From Papaver somniferum (lineage: Eukaryota; Streptophyta; Magnoliopsida; Ranunculales; Papaveraceae), in the NCBI RefSeq assembly GCF_003573695.1, contig NW_020621936.1, positions 12,958,001 to 13,022,000 on the forward strand: a DNA stretch of 64,000 nt. The letters run 5' to 3'. The position numbers were made by a program, and so were the translations under genes. This document shows, in pieces, positions 32,513 through 44,200 of this stretch. Positions within the stretch are counted from its first letter, which is position 1. Each line of letters starts with the position of its first letter. Under the pieces are notes generated by a model. That model made no database searches. It was given only the letters and a program-made list of their open reading frames with translations, and had not been told where the DNA came from.

Positions 32513-35500
32513 TCAAGGGTAAACAGGGTCCTCCAGAGGGACCTCCTCAACATCACCTGTAGGAAAAGTCTCTAAAAAGGGCTTCAATCTCTGACCGTTA
32601 ACCTTTGAAGAACTACTACCATCTGATGTCTCAATCCAACCGCGTCATGAGGAAAAACAGTACGGACCACAAAAGGACCGGTCCACCGAGAGTGCAGTTT
32701 CCCGGGGAATAGATGCAAACGAGTGTCATACAGAAGAACTTTTTGACCTGGAGAAAACGACTTCCGTAAAATATTCTTATCATGCACAAGTTTCATTTTG
32801 TTCTTATACTCCTTAGTACTATCGTATGCATCTCTACGAATCTCGTCCAACTCATTGAGCTGGAGCTTTCTGTGAGCTCCTGCCTTGTCAAGTTAAAAGT
32901 TTAGCTGCTTAATAGCCCAATAGGCTCTATGCTCTAACTCGACAGGAAAGTGACATGCCTTGCCAAATACTAAACGGTAGGGTGACATTCCAATGGGTGT
33001 CTTAAGCGTAGTACGGTAAGCCCATAAGGCATCACTAAGCCTCGACGACCAGTCTTTCCTATTGGGATTAACTGTTTTCTCTAAAATACGCTTAATTTCC
33101 CTATTGGAAACCTCTACCTGACCACTAGTCTGTGGGTGATACGGGGTAGCTACTTTGTGGGTAATACCATATTGTTTCATTAACAGAGAAAACGGTCTAT
33201 TACAAAAGTGTGAACCCCCATCACTAATTATAGCTCGCGGTGTACCAAAACGTGTAAGTATATTCTCGTTCAAAAACTTAATTACGACCCTACGATCATT
33301 TGTTTTACATGGAACCGCCTCAACCCACTTAGACACATAGTCTACAACGACAAGTATGTAAAGATAACCCAAAGAAGTAGGAAATGGACCCATAAAATCA
33401 ATGCCCCGCACATCAAAGACCTCAATCACTAAAATAGGGTTCAAAGGCATCATATTTCTACGGGAAATGGTCCCTAACCTCTGGCAACGATCACAAGACA
33501 CACAGTGACTATGGGAGTCCTTAAACAACGAAGGCCAGTAAAAGCCACACTGCAATATCTTAGCAGAAGTCTTCTTAGCACTAAAATGACCCCCACAAGC
33601 ATGTTCATGACAAAAGGAAAGAATACTGGACTGGTCACTCTCAGGTACAGATCTCCTAATAATCTGGTATGGGCAATACTTAAACAAATAAGGATCGTCC
33701 CAAAAGAAATGCTTAACCTCGGCTAAAAACCTAGAACGATCTTGTTTACCCCAATGTTGAGGGGTTCGACCAGTAACAAGATAATTCACTATATTTTCAT
33801 ACCAAGGTGATTGGGAAACAGAAAACAATTGTTCATCAGGAAAGCTATCCCTTATAGGAAGGGAATCACTAGGGGAACTAACAACTAGCCTAGATAAGTG
33901 GTCTACTACTACATTTTCAGCACCCTTTTTGTCTCTAATGTCTGGAGAAAATTCTTGTAACAGTAGGATCCACCTAATTAATCTAGGTTTGGTATCCTTC
34001 TTAGACAAAAGGTATTTCAAAGCAGCATGATCAGTATAGATTACGATCTTAGAACCTAATAGGTAGGATCTAAACTTATCCAAGGAAAACACGATGGTTA
34101 ACAGTTCCTTCTCGGTAGTTGTATAGTTCAACTGGGCATCATTCAGAGTTTTGCTAGCATAGTAAATCACATGAAGTAATTTGTCAACACGCTGACCTAA
34201 CACAACGCCTATAGCATAATCTGAAGCATCACACATAATCTTAAAGGGTAGGTTCCAGTTAGGTGCCTGGACTATGAGAGCGGTAGTGAGTAAAGTCTTA
34301 AGCTTCTCGAAAGCTTCTAAACAAGCATCATCAAAGACAAACTTAACGTCTTTTGCAAGTAAATTGCAAAGAGGTCTAGAAATCAAGCTAAAATCCTTAA
34401 TGAATCGACGGTAAAAACCTGCATGTCCTAAGAATGACCTAATGTCTTTTACGATTTTTGGGACCTGTAAAGTCTTAATAAGGTCAACTTTGGCTTTATA
34501 TACCTCTATACCCTTTGAAGAAACAATGTGCCCTAACACAATTCCTGATTTAACCATGAAATGACATTTTTCCAAATTAAGCACTAAATTCTTTTCCTTA
34601 CACCTAGTCAACACTAATGTCAAATGATGCAAGCACTCATCAAAAGATGAACCAAATACTGAAAAATCATCCATAAAGACCTCTAAAAACCGTTCTACCA
34701 TATCAGAAAATATGCTCATCATACAACGCTGAAAGGTCGCAGGGGCATTACAAATCCCAAAAGGCATGCGTCTATACGCAAAGGTACCAAAGGGACATGT
34801 AAAAGTGGTTTTCTCTTGGTCTTCTGGGGCAATAACGATCTGATTATATCCGAAAAATCCATCTAGAAAGCAATAATAACTATATCCATCTAATCTCTCT
34901 AGCATTTGGTCGATAAAAAGAAGGGGAAAGTGATCCTTCCTTGTGACCTTGTTCAATTTTCTATAGTCAATACAGACACGCCATCCCGTGGTCACTCGGG
35001 TTGGGATTAACTCATTGTTATCATTGTGGACTACAGTGATACCTGATTTCTTGGGAACAACCTGAACGGGGATGACCCACTTACTGTCTGAAATTGGGTA
35101 GATAATACCCTCATCTAACAGCTTAAGCACCTCTTTTCGAACAACCTCTTTCATGTTAGCGTTCAGCCGACGTTGCATCTCCCTAGAAGGTTTGGAGTCT
35201 TCTTCTAAATGAATCTGATGCATACAAACGGTAGGACTTATACCCTTAATGTCTGCTATAGTCCACCCTAAAGCTTCCTTATTGTCTTGAAGAACTTTTA
35301 CTAGCCTACTTTCCTGATCACTATCCAAATCGGAAGCTACTATCACAGGTAAAGTCTCAGATGGTCCTAAAAACACATACTTCAGGGTATCTAGTAGTGG
35401 TTTAAGCTCCAACTTAGGAGGCTCTTCTAAAGAAAGAATTAGGGTATTCTCGGAAACTGGTAATGGTTCGAACCTAGCTTTCCATCTATCAGTGTCTAAC

Positions 35501-35925
35501 ACAGGGGTATAATCTAATAGAGCATTCACCTGTTCAATAGTGCTATCGTCGTCAAAGTCTAAACCGAAATGGGATAGACAATTTTCTAATGGGTCTTCAG
35601 ACAAGATGTTTGGTAATGACTCTTGAACTAAGGCTTCTATCATGTTCACCTCTTCGACACACGTGTCATCTAGCTCATAAGGTACCTTACTGACATTAAA
35701 AATGTTCATCTCCATAGTCATATTACCAAAAGATAAATTCATCACACCATTTCGACAGTTAATGATCGCATTAGACGTAGCTAAAAATGGGCGACCTAAA
35801 ATCACAGGTATCTGGTTCTCTGGGTCAGGGACAGGTTGGGTATCTAAGACCACGAAATCTACTGGATAAATAAACTTGTCGACCTCAATGAGAACATCCT
35901 CAATAAAACACCTCGAGGAATTTTA
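32513..35925 (-). pseudogene. pol: Athila-type pol: RT, RNase H, integrase (broken)
   Basis: An open stretch of 986 codons (35853 down to 32893) contains, in order: the end of the protease domain (ILGRPFLAT); RT with [11 protein letters not shown], the [13 protein letters not shown] region and catalytic FMDD (near 34670); RNase H with CDASDYAIG, the TEKELL motif and [10 protein letters not shown]; and integrase with an HHCC zinc finger ([13 protein letters not shown]), [14 protein letters not shown] and [14 protein letters not shown] at 32893-32895 stops it. The same frame then continues to about 32640 with the integrase C-terminus (FPGKLHSRWTGPF), after which a frameshift leads to a natural-looking end near 32513. 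The upstream junction with protease is frameshifted near 35921. The catalytic residues I can see are kept. Confidence 0.92.
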
Positions 35926-36536
35926 ACAGACCTATCAGCTAACTGCAGTGTCATCTGAGTAGGTTTCATTTCACCAAGTCCTAGATGTAAGTACACATGG
36001 TACGGCAGTAAGTTCACACTGGCTCCTAAGTCAAGTAAAGCTTTTTCTACCCGGTGTTTACCTATTGTACAAGCAATGGTAGGGGAACCTGGGTCTTTGT
36101 ACTTTGGAGTTGTGGAGTTCTGAATGATTGAACTTACGTGACTAGCTAAGAAAGCTTTCTTATGGACGCTAATTTTTCGCTTTCGCGTACACATATCCTT
36201 GAGGAACTTGGCATAAGGAGGAATTTGCCTAATTGCATCTAATAAATGAAGGTTTATGGTAACTTGCTTAAAAACCTCCAATATGTCATTAAAGTTCGAT
36301 TCCTTCTTTCTTGGTACTAATAGCTGGGGAAATGGGGCTCTAGGCACAGAATCAGACCTCTCAGGAACCGAGTTGGCATCATCGAAAATTTTATCAGTCC
36401 CCTCAGCTAGTGGTCCTGAGGGATGAGATCCTGAGGAATGAGATCCTGAGGGGTGAACTACAGTACGTTCACTATCGGGCATGGTTACCTGATTGTCTAC
36501 TACTCTGCCACTCTTAAGGGTTCTAACAACATTCAA
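35859..36536 (-). pseudogene. Athila-type protease region
   Basis: The frame covers the spacer after gag (VVRTLKSGRVVDN), then KKESNFNDILEVFKQVTINL, PPYAKFLKDMCTRKRK and the aspartic protease active site ALLDLGASVNLLPYHV near 36017-36035. Athila proteases usually show D-L/T-G-A-S here. The frame is lost near 35921, after VKIPRG, where the pol frame takes over ([18 protein letters not shown]). In an intact copy this would be one continuous gag-pol polyprotein. Confidence 0.85.
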
Positions 36537-37650
36537 TTGATTCGATGGTTTTGCACCTACTTCATGAACTCCTCTAGGATTGGGATTAGTCTGACTAGGG
36601 AACCTTCAGTTATATCTCTCACTTAAGGTCTTAGCTATTTGGCCGACTTGAAGTTCTAACTTAGCAAGAGTCTGAGCATTAGTTTGAAAGTTCTGCTTGG
36701 TTTCCTGTTGAAAACTAACTTGGCTCTTTACTAACATGTCCTGGCTCTATGCTAACATATCATGGCTCTTTCTTAATATACTAAGAGATTTCTCTAAGCT
36801 CGTCATTCTATTCTCTGAATAGTTCTGAAACTGACCTGAAGAGTTCTTATCTGAACTAAAACCTGGGGGAGCATTAGAATTATTAAACTGACCTTGACTC
36901 TGGCCCTTAGACCATGAAAGGTTCGGATGGTTTCTCCAACCAGGATTAAAAGGTTTCTGAATATGGGTCAAATTTCTGACGGTTATCGAATATAGTATTA
37001 TTATAGAGAGCATTGGCTTGCTCTTCATTATTCTTGCCTTCCCAAAAAGGCTCTAATCTACCACTAGTGTGACCCACTTCTAAAGCTTCTAACCTTTTCG
37101 CTATAGCAACAATTTTGGCATCTGATTCAAAGTTTCCTTCTACCCTATTAATGTTTCCTCTGCCTAGAAGAATTATTTTCTGGGGTCCCCTGTTAATTTC
37201 CCATTGTTGGGTCTTTTCGGTGATTTCATGCAAATATGTCATCGCATCATCAACTGTTTGGTTTTCAAACCCACCTGTACATATAGATTCTACTGTGGTT
37301 GTAGTGGGATAATCTAAACCCTCATAAAGGATCTGAACTAACCTAACCTTTTCTACACCATGATGAGGACATTGGGCTAATAGACCATTGAACCTTTCCA
37401 AATACCTATACAAGGATTCTCCCTCCTGTTGAGAAAATGTGCAGATTTTCGTCCTAATAGACGATGTTTTGTGCCTAGGGAAAAACTTGTTCAAAAAGGC
37501 AGATGTAAGTTGTTCATATGTTTCAATTGATCCGAAAGTCAAACTATATAGCCACGATTTGGCTTTATCTTTCAAGGAAAAGGGGAATAACCTGAGTTTC
37601 AAAGCATCATCATCAAGGTTTCTAATTTTTATAGATAGTGGTAAAAGTGG
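36537..37650 (-). pseudogene. gag: Athila-type gag, N-terminus deleted
   Basis: The retrotransposon gag core is clear: RNLDDDALKLRLFPFSLKD, AKSWLYSL, SAFLNKFFPRHKT, QQEGESLYRYLERFNGLLAQ and QILYEGL. The expected residues before KIRNLDDD are missing because the LTR end is fused there (37627-37650). A frameshift near 36965 moves the frame to FNPGWRNHPNLSWSKG. In-frame stops follow at MLA*SQDM (near 36746) and ERYN*RFPSQ (near 36606). Gag would form the particle that packages RNA; this copy cannot. Confidence 0.88.
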
Positions 37651-39257
37651 TTCGATTCTCAAACTTGCGAAGGATAAAATATAGACTTAAATTCTAAAAT
37701 AGAAAACTCACTAATAATTATAGCAAACATGGACAAAGTTGATATCAATATTAAAAGAAAACTGAGGCTAAGATTCTACTATTTTCCAAGTTCAAAGTGA
37801 TTTAATCCAATCTTTATATTTATGAAATTTTCTCGTTCAATTTGATTCTAGAATATTGCAACAAGTAGATTTTCAAAAGAAATAATTGTAAATATCAAGT
37901 ATGAAGCATCAAAAGTCTATAAACTAAGCATACTTCATCAAAATAGATCACAATCACTCAAGTAAAAATCATATTCAATTATATCTCAAGGAAAATAATC
38001 ATAATAATAATTGCAATAAATAGATGAAATAGAATATACCACTTCTTGTTGGAAAAATAGCTTCCTCTATCGCCTCAGCAATGGGGTTTAGCTCCTCATA
38101 TTATCCACGTGCTCAAAATAGGTGTTTATAGCTCAAAAGGGTGAAAAACAAGAGGAAACTAATAAAGCAGACAGTTCGCAACGTTTTATAGGCGTTACAA
38201 ATTGACTGTTACAGAGAACTGTTGCAATAGGTGATGTATGCTGTTGAATAAACGACTGCTATGAAGGGTCTAATGTTCTTCGTGTTCTAGGTATTGCAGC
38301 AGCAGAAACAAAACTTCAACTTGTGATTTCAGCTTTCTGTTCTCTCCCAAACTTCCCCAAAGTGTACGTAACCCTTCTATGACCTATCCGAAATCCTTTT
38401 ATAGCACACAGGTCGATTGAATCTCAAGAAATCTTTGGTTATTCTTATTTTTTTCTCCACCTCAAGTCTCGGGATTTATTTCCCTTCCAAGCTTATCTAC
38501 GCGTCAACTTGGTTCTCCAAACTCTCAAGTACTCCATGTAGACTGAATAAGGTCTCGATTCATAACGTAAAATCCTCTGGTACTTCCATACATAAACCAA
38601 AATATCCGAGAATACACGAAACTCCCTGTTTTAGCCAACTCGATGATTTCCTCCTCTATTTTCGAATCTAAAGGGATTACCAACCCTGTTTCGATGAATC
38701 AAGATAATCCCAATCCATCTCCACGTCAAACTCCGACATAATCTCAACCAAAAGACGATAACATCTCCGATAAAATTCACCTCCTCTGTTTGCTTCTCCC
38801 GGCCTATCTAGCCCAATTGGTTGGGTCCAATCAATCACAGCGACCCTGTTATGCTATCACAGGTCCAGTCCAATGAAAATAAGCCATTGAATCTCCTTAT
38901 AAATCGCTCAAAACTCGATCTCCAAATCTGCTTCGCCGCTGCAATAGTTTCCCGCCAAAAAGCTTCATTTGAATTGTGAAGAAGAGGCGCCCCCTATCCT
39001 GAGCAGGGGTGCGAATAGAAGCTGTCTTGAGGATGTCCTGAGGGTGCCCCTTAGTAATTTGGGTACCCCTTACCCATAGTGAGAGTACGAATAGCATGTG
39101 TCCTCTGAGCGCTTTTACCAACTTTTCGGGCAGATTTTTCCAAAAATGATTATTGGCCAAAAATACCTACACACACATAAAACACCGTAATAAGTACAAA
39201 AATGAGCACTATCAATTATAGAATCGAGACAAATTAGACACAAAAATGTGTCTATCA
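37627..39257 (-). repeat. Athila-type 5' LTR, U5 end missing
   Basis: It is co-linear with the 3' LTR but lacks the terminal TGATGTA (plus-map) end, the PBS and the leader. The junction lies in TTTTTATAGATAG, where LTR and gag share a short run of A residues on the minus strand. A TATA box (TATAAAAGG, minus) is at 38396-38404. Confidence 0.88.
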
Positions 39258-40727
39258 ACGGACAAGGGCGAAATCGAAACGTCAAGTCATGTAAAGATGG
39301 TCAGGAAGATCTGACTAACCTTTTTCGGGAGGTAAGGAGAACCTGTGATTCTGGCGTTGGCGGCTTTGCATAAATTAGGCTCGTGGTACTGCTAGCTAGG
39401 TCGCGGAGTGGTAGAGGTGGTTGCTGGCTAGGATGCAGACAGTTGGCGTCAGCTTGGCTTGGCCGTGCGCCATTTTGGCTAGTCTAGGGAACGCGGAGTT
39501 GTTGGCTTGTGCGGCTTGGAATGGAGCCGCTGGCAGTGTGCAGCTTGGAACGGAGCCGCTGACGTTGGCCTGGCTTGGAGTGAGCCGCTAGCGTTGGCTT
39601 GGCTTGAAATGGAGCTGCTGACGTTGGTCTGGCTTGGAGTGAGCCGCTAGCGTTGGCTTGGCTTGGAATGGAGACGCTGACGTTGGCCTGGCTTGGAGTG
39701 AGCCGCTAGCGTTGGCTTGGCTTGGAATGGAGGAAACTGTCTTTGGTCAAGGTGGAAACTGATCTTCAGTCCGCGGAATGGTGGAAACTGGTTTCGGAAC
39801 TTCGGCTACCAAACGTTGGTGATGGTGCCTGACAACTTTGTCTACATTAGGGTTTGGCATGCTGAAACCCTAATTAGCGCCCCATACTAAAATCGTTGTA
39901 GAATTCTCGTACTAACTCGGATTTTGATGGTCCGCCCCTCCATTCCAAACCGAAAAGAATTTCCTATCTCCCTTCGCGGGAATATTTAGGTTTTGAGCTC
40001 GTTTAGGAGGTGAAAACAGTCTGACAGTAAAACTCAGGGAGAATTCAGGAGGGAGGTTGCGGGACCGTGGAGTGATGGCAACTGGCTTCAGTTCCGTGGA
40101 AGGATGACGATTGACTTCAGTTCCGTGGAAGGATGAAAACTGGATTCAATTCCGTGGAATGATGGCGACTGGCTTCAGTTCCGTGGAATGATGGCAACTT
40201 TGTCTAAATTAGGGTTTGTCGTGTCGAAATCCTAATTAGCGCCCCTTACTAAAATCGTTGTAGAATTCTCGTACGAACTCGGATTTTGACGGTCCGCCCC
40301 TACATTTTGATCGGAAAAGAATTTTCTATATCTCATCTCCGGAATATTTAGGTTTCGACCTCATTTAGGAGGTGAAAACAACCCGACAGTAAAACTCATG
40401 AAGAATTCAGGAGGGATGTTGCGGGTCCGAGGTGTCATAGTCGCGCCCAGTCATCTATTCCCGTTCATGGAGCAAGAAGGAATCTTTATTCTGTTCAAAC
40501 TCTAGAAACTCCGTCCGCATGAAAACAGGTACCGACCCTCTTCTGTTTTCTGTTACTCGTCTGGATCCGTGCTTTCATCTGCAGTGTCTCTCCAGTGTAT
40601 TCCAAAATTTACCAAACTCCATTGCGTTCTTGGGATGGATAGATGAAATATATGCTCGGAAACGATCATGTCAGGGCTAATCTTGGAGATTGTGGTTGCG
40701 TTGTCGGCCCATTCTTGACTTTAGGTT
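39258..40727 (-). other. Inner Z internal DNA between the Athila-type and Tat insertions
   Basis: This stretch is non-coding. It contains a repeat of about 59 bases (GGCTTGGAGTGAGCCGCTAG...) at 39500-39735, a repeat of about 30 bases (TTCAGTTCCGTGGAATGATGG) at 40085-40195, and a 362-bp direct duplication (starting near 39845 and 40207) whose units each begin with an AATTAGGGTTT hairpin. From 40335 it is co-linear with 23270-23608. AGGTT at 40723-40727 is the left TSD of the Tat element. Confidence 0.8.
39846..39875. other. AATTAGGGTTT inverted repeat around GGCATGC
   Basis: ATTAGGGTTT and AAACCCTAAT flank a GGCATGCTG loop. The best copy is in the solo LTR (11366-11396, arms of 11 bases, loop GGCATGCCG). 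Weaker copies are at 17157-17187, 40206-40236 and 62968-62999. The arm contains AAACCCTAA, the plant telo-box. Confidence 0.7.
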
Positions 40728-41198
40728 TGTAGGATCAGAATCTCGCAGCAATAATGCCTCAACAAAATTATTAACAACACAACACGACATTATCGTAGAA
40801 CAACTTCAGAAACGACATAATAAACGACATCAGCCAAATCATGAGAAAAGTGTGACGGTCCTGCGAAAATAAGGAAGTTTTGCGAGATTGATATTTATAA
40901 GGTTGCGATAATGTCGCAAGTCATATCCGAAAATAAAGAACAGATTAGCTGTCATCCACTATGTAATTCCCTATAAATAGTCGTTCAATTGTAAAGGAAG
41001 GAGGGAGATCTTTTTAGAGAGAGGAATAAAAAACAATTAGGAGAGAGAAAATCAAGAGTGGTTGTTCTTCATCTCTTTATCTTTTCTTGTAAGATTGTTC
41101 AAAGATTCATCAATAAAATTAAGATTGTTAATCCAAAAATGAGTTGAATGTTAATGAAATCTTGTGAGGGGTGTAGTGTAGGATTTCCTGCAACTACA
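40728..41198 (+). repeat. Tat 5' LTR
   Basis: It matches 49412-49885 closely. A TATA box (TATAAATA) is at 40972-40979, with its counterpart at 49656-49663. Confidence 0.93.
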
Positions 41199-41201
41199 TA
41201 A

Positions 41202-41219
41202 TGGCGCTAGAAACAGGGA
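41202..41219 (+). other. Probable primer-binding site of the Tat element
   Basis: TGGCGCTAGAAACAGGGA begins three bases after the LTR end. Position and the TGG start fit a PBS. I could not name the tRNA. Confidence 0.65.
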
Positions 41220-41233
41220 CTGAAGGTTGAAAG

Positions 41234-44200
41234 TTGAAGATTGTTGTTAAGATTGTTCAAATCAAGAAAGTGATTAAACAAATCAGTGAACCAGTTAAAA
41301 GAAAAATAATTAGAGTCAATGAAGATGACAAAATATTGGAGTGTAATATGATAAGAAAAACAATGGTTAATGAATTCCATGAAAACATCAAAGGAAGGAT
41401 ACATAAACGAGATTTTGAAGGAAGGAAGGTTATGGCGGTAGAAAAAACATCACCCTTGAAAGATTGGGAAAAGCAAAAAATCACATTCATGGAAGCAGAA
41501 ATACCAAAAGAAAATTTGAGCCACACATCTCCATTGGTTATTACAGCCCCTATTACACGAAAAGAGAAGGGGACAACAACAAAATCCATGGAAGAATGGA
41601 TATTGAACAGAACTTTAGTCGATACAGGAAGTTCAGTGGACATAATATTCTATCATGTGTTCAAAGGAATGGGATTCAAAGATGAAGAAATTTCTTGTTC
41701 AACATATCTTGTTCATGGCCTTAGAAAATCCACAACAAAACCTAAAGGAGAAATAGTGGTGTGAATTCCATTAGGAGAGATCGAAACACAAGTGACACTA
41801 TGCGTAGTGGATATGGAATTACCATATAACATGTTGTTGGGGAGGCCATGAATACATGCACTTAAAGCTGTAGCATCAACGTTGCATCAATGCATCAGGT
41901 TCCCCATGCCAAATGGAGTAGGTGAAATTAGAGGAGATATTGACAATGCGAAATTATGTTATCAAATTGAAGTAAAGCATTATGAAGGACGAGTAAAAAA
42001 GCGACAATTTCGCAGAAAAATAGCAAAGGAGGCAAAGAAAGAAGAAGAATTTAGAGTGTACATGATAAGAGCAAAAGAAGGTAAAGGAATACCCAGCGAA
42101 ATTTCGGAAGAAGGAGATGGACCTGCGAAGATGATAAAAGAGCCAACACCAATGGGAGAACCCAAGGCCAGTTACACTGCGGCAGAACCAACAAAAGAAG
42201 TAAATGTTGGGACTATACAAGAACCCCTAATACTGAGGATTGGAACCAAGATGGATGCAGAAGAGGAAGAAAGAATTGTTAATCTTTTGAGGGAATATAA
42301 AGATATTTTCGCGGGGAGCATGGATGAGATACCTGGAATAGATCCGTCAATTGCGTCTCATAAGTTGGAGATTAACAATAATGTGAGACCATTTAAACAG
42401 AGAATAAGAAAAATCGCAACGGCCTACCATCCTCAAATAGAAGAAGAATTACATAAAATGCTTGAGGCGGGAATTATAAGAGAAGCTAAATACCCAGAGT
42501 GGATAGCAAACATGGTTGTTGTTCTAAAGAAAAATAAAGGGATAATAATTTACATAGATTTCACTGATTTAAACAAGGCTTACCCTAAAGATAGTTTTCC
42601 ATTGCCGGATATTCCTGAAATGGTTGAATCAGCAGCGGGAAATGATAGAGTGTCTTCTTTAGATGGGTACAAAGGTTATAACCAAATCCCTCTCGCTGAA
42701 GAAGATCAAGAGCATACTTCTTTTTTCGCTCCAAGAGGTTTATACTGTTATACAAAAATGTCGTTTGGTTTGCGAAATGCAGGAGCAACGTATCAAAGAA
42801 TGGTAGAGAAGGTGTTCGCGAAATGGATACACAAAACATTAGAGGTGTACGTGGATGACATGTTGGTGAAGAGTAAAGAAGCCAAATATCATGTACAAGA
42901 TTTGAGGGAGATTTTTGAACAGATGTGGCATCATAACATTAAACTGAACCCTGAAAAATGCATTTTTGGGGTTGTATCGGGAAAATTTTTAGGCTACATT
43001 GTATCAAAAGAAGGAATACAAGTTGATCCAGAAAAGGTACAAGCAGTTCGTGACATGCCAACACCAGCAACGATAAAGGATGTACAAAAATTGAACGGAC
43101 TTTTAGCTTCACTAGGAAGATTCATTTCGCGATCATCAGACAAATGTAAACATTTTTTCAATATACTCAAGAAGAATGCGAAATTCAAATGGACTGATGA
43201 ATGTGAAAAAGATTTTCAAGGGATCAAAGAACACCTTATGAATACATCTATTTCACAAAAGGAAGAACCAGGAGAAGAACTATTGATCTATCTTGCGACA
43301 ACATCACATGCTTAAAGCGTTGTATTATTGCGAACGGACGCAGGAGTGGGAAAGCCCATTTATTACATCAGCAAAACATTCAATGTTGCAGAGAGGAATT
43401 ATTCAAAGATTGAGAAGCTAATTTTAGCTTTAGTATACGCTGCATTTAAACTTCACATATATTTTCAAGCACACAAAATAAGGGTGCTAACAAAAGTACC
43501 AATTGAATCAGTGATGAAGAATTCAAAAAGATCAGGTAGGGTGGAGAGATAGAATGCACAAATAGGACATTTCGAAATCAAGTATGAAATATTATCTTCA
43601 CCAAAATCACAAGTTGTCGCAGATTTCTTAGCAGAATTTCCTTTAGAAGATGATGAAGCGGTGGAGGAGATGATGGATATAGAAGAAGAACATGGAGATC
43701 CAAAAGACTTATTAACAGAACCAAATAGATGGGAGATATTGGTAGATGGATCATCAAATGGGGAAGGCAATGGGGTTGGAATTTTTTTAATTTCACCAGC
43801 AGGAGCGAAGATGGCTTTTTCATTCACAGTGGAATTTGCATCCACTAATAACGAAACGGAATATGAAGCTGTGGTACATGCCTTAAAATTCGCAATAGAA
43901 ATGAAACTAGAAAATGCCAGGATCACTGGTGATTCACATCTAGTTATTCGCTAAATAAAGGGAGAGTACACTACAAATGAACCATCCTTGAAGAAATTCA
44001 AGAAGCTCTTTGAAGAATTGTCAGCGAAAATCCCAAAGATAAAATGGAGGCACATTTCAAGGAAGGATAACAGACTCGCAGACGCTTTTGCTTTCATCTC
44101 AAGCATGATGACAGATCCAACTGCGAGATGCATAAAAATACAGACACTTCTGTCACCATCAATCAATAAAGAAGAAGAAGAAGTGAACGCAATGATGATG

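Larger units (their letters stand above)
29737..39257 (-). mobile_element. Athila-type Ty3 retrotransposon, 5' end deleted
   Basis: Two direct repeats of about 1.63 kb (29737-31364 and 37627-39257) flank gag, protease, RT, RNase H and integrase on the minus strand. The flanks ACAGA (29732-29736) and ACGGA (39258-39262) form a TSD with one mismatch. Joining the flanks gives a sequence co-linear with the intact site near 18745-18765. Pol motifs (FMDD in RT, a DLGAS-type protease) match plant Athila. The 5' LTR is fused directly to mid-gag, so PBS, leader and gag N-terminus are gone, and nonsense and frameshift changes occur downstream. It cannot transpose by itself. Confidence 0.92.

Noticed and set aside
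41954..42220. Minus-strand ORFs beneath Tat pol
   Set aside because: They are shadows of the AG-rich plus-strand coding sequence, giving Phe/Ser-rich peptides.
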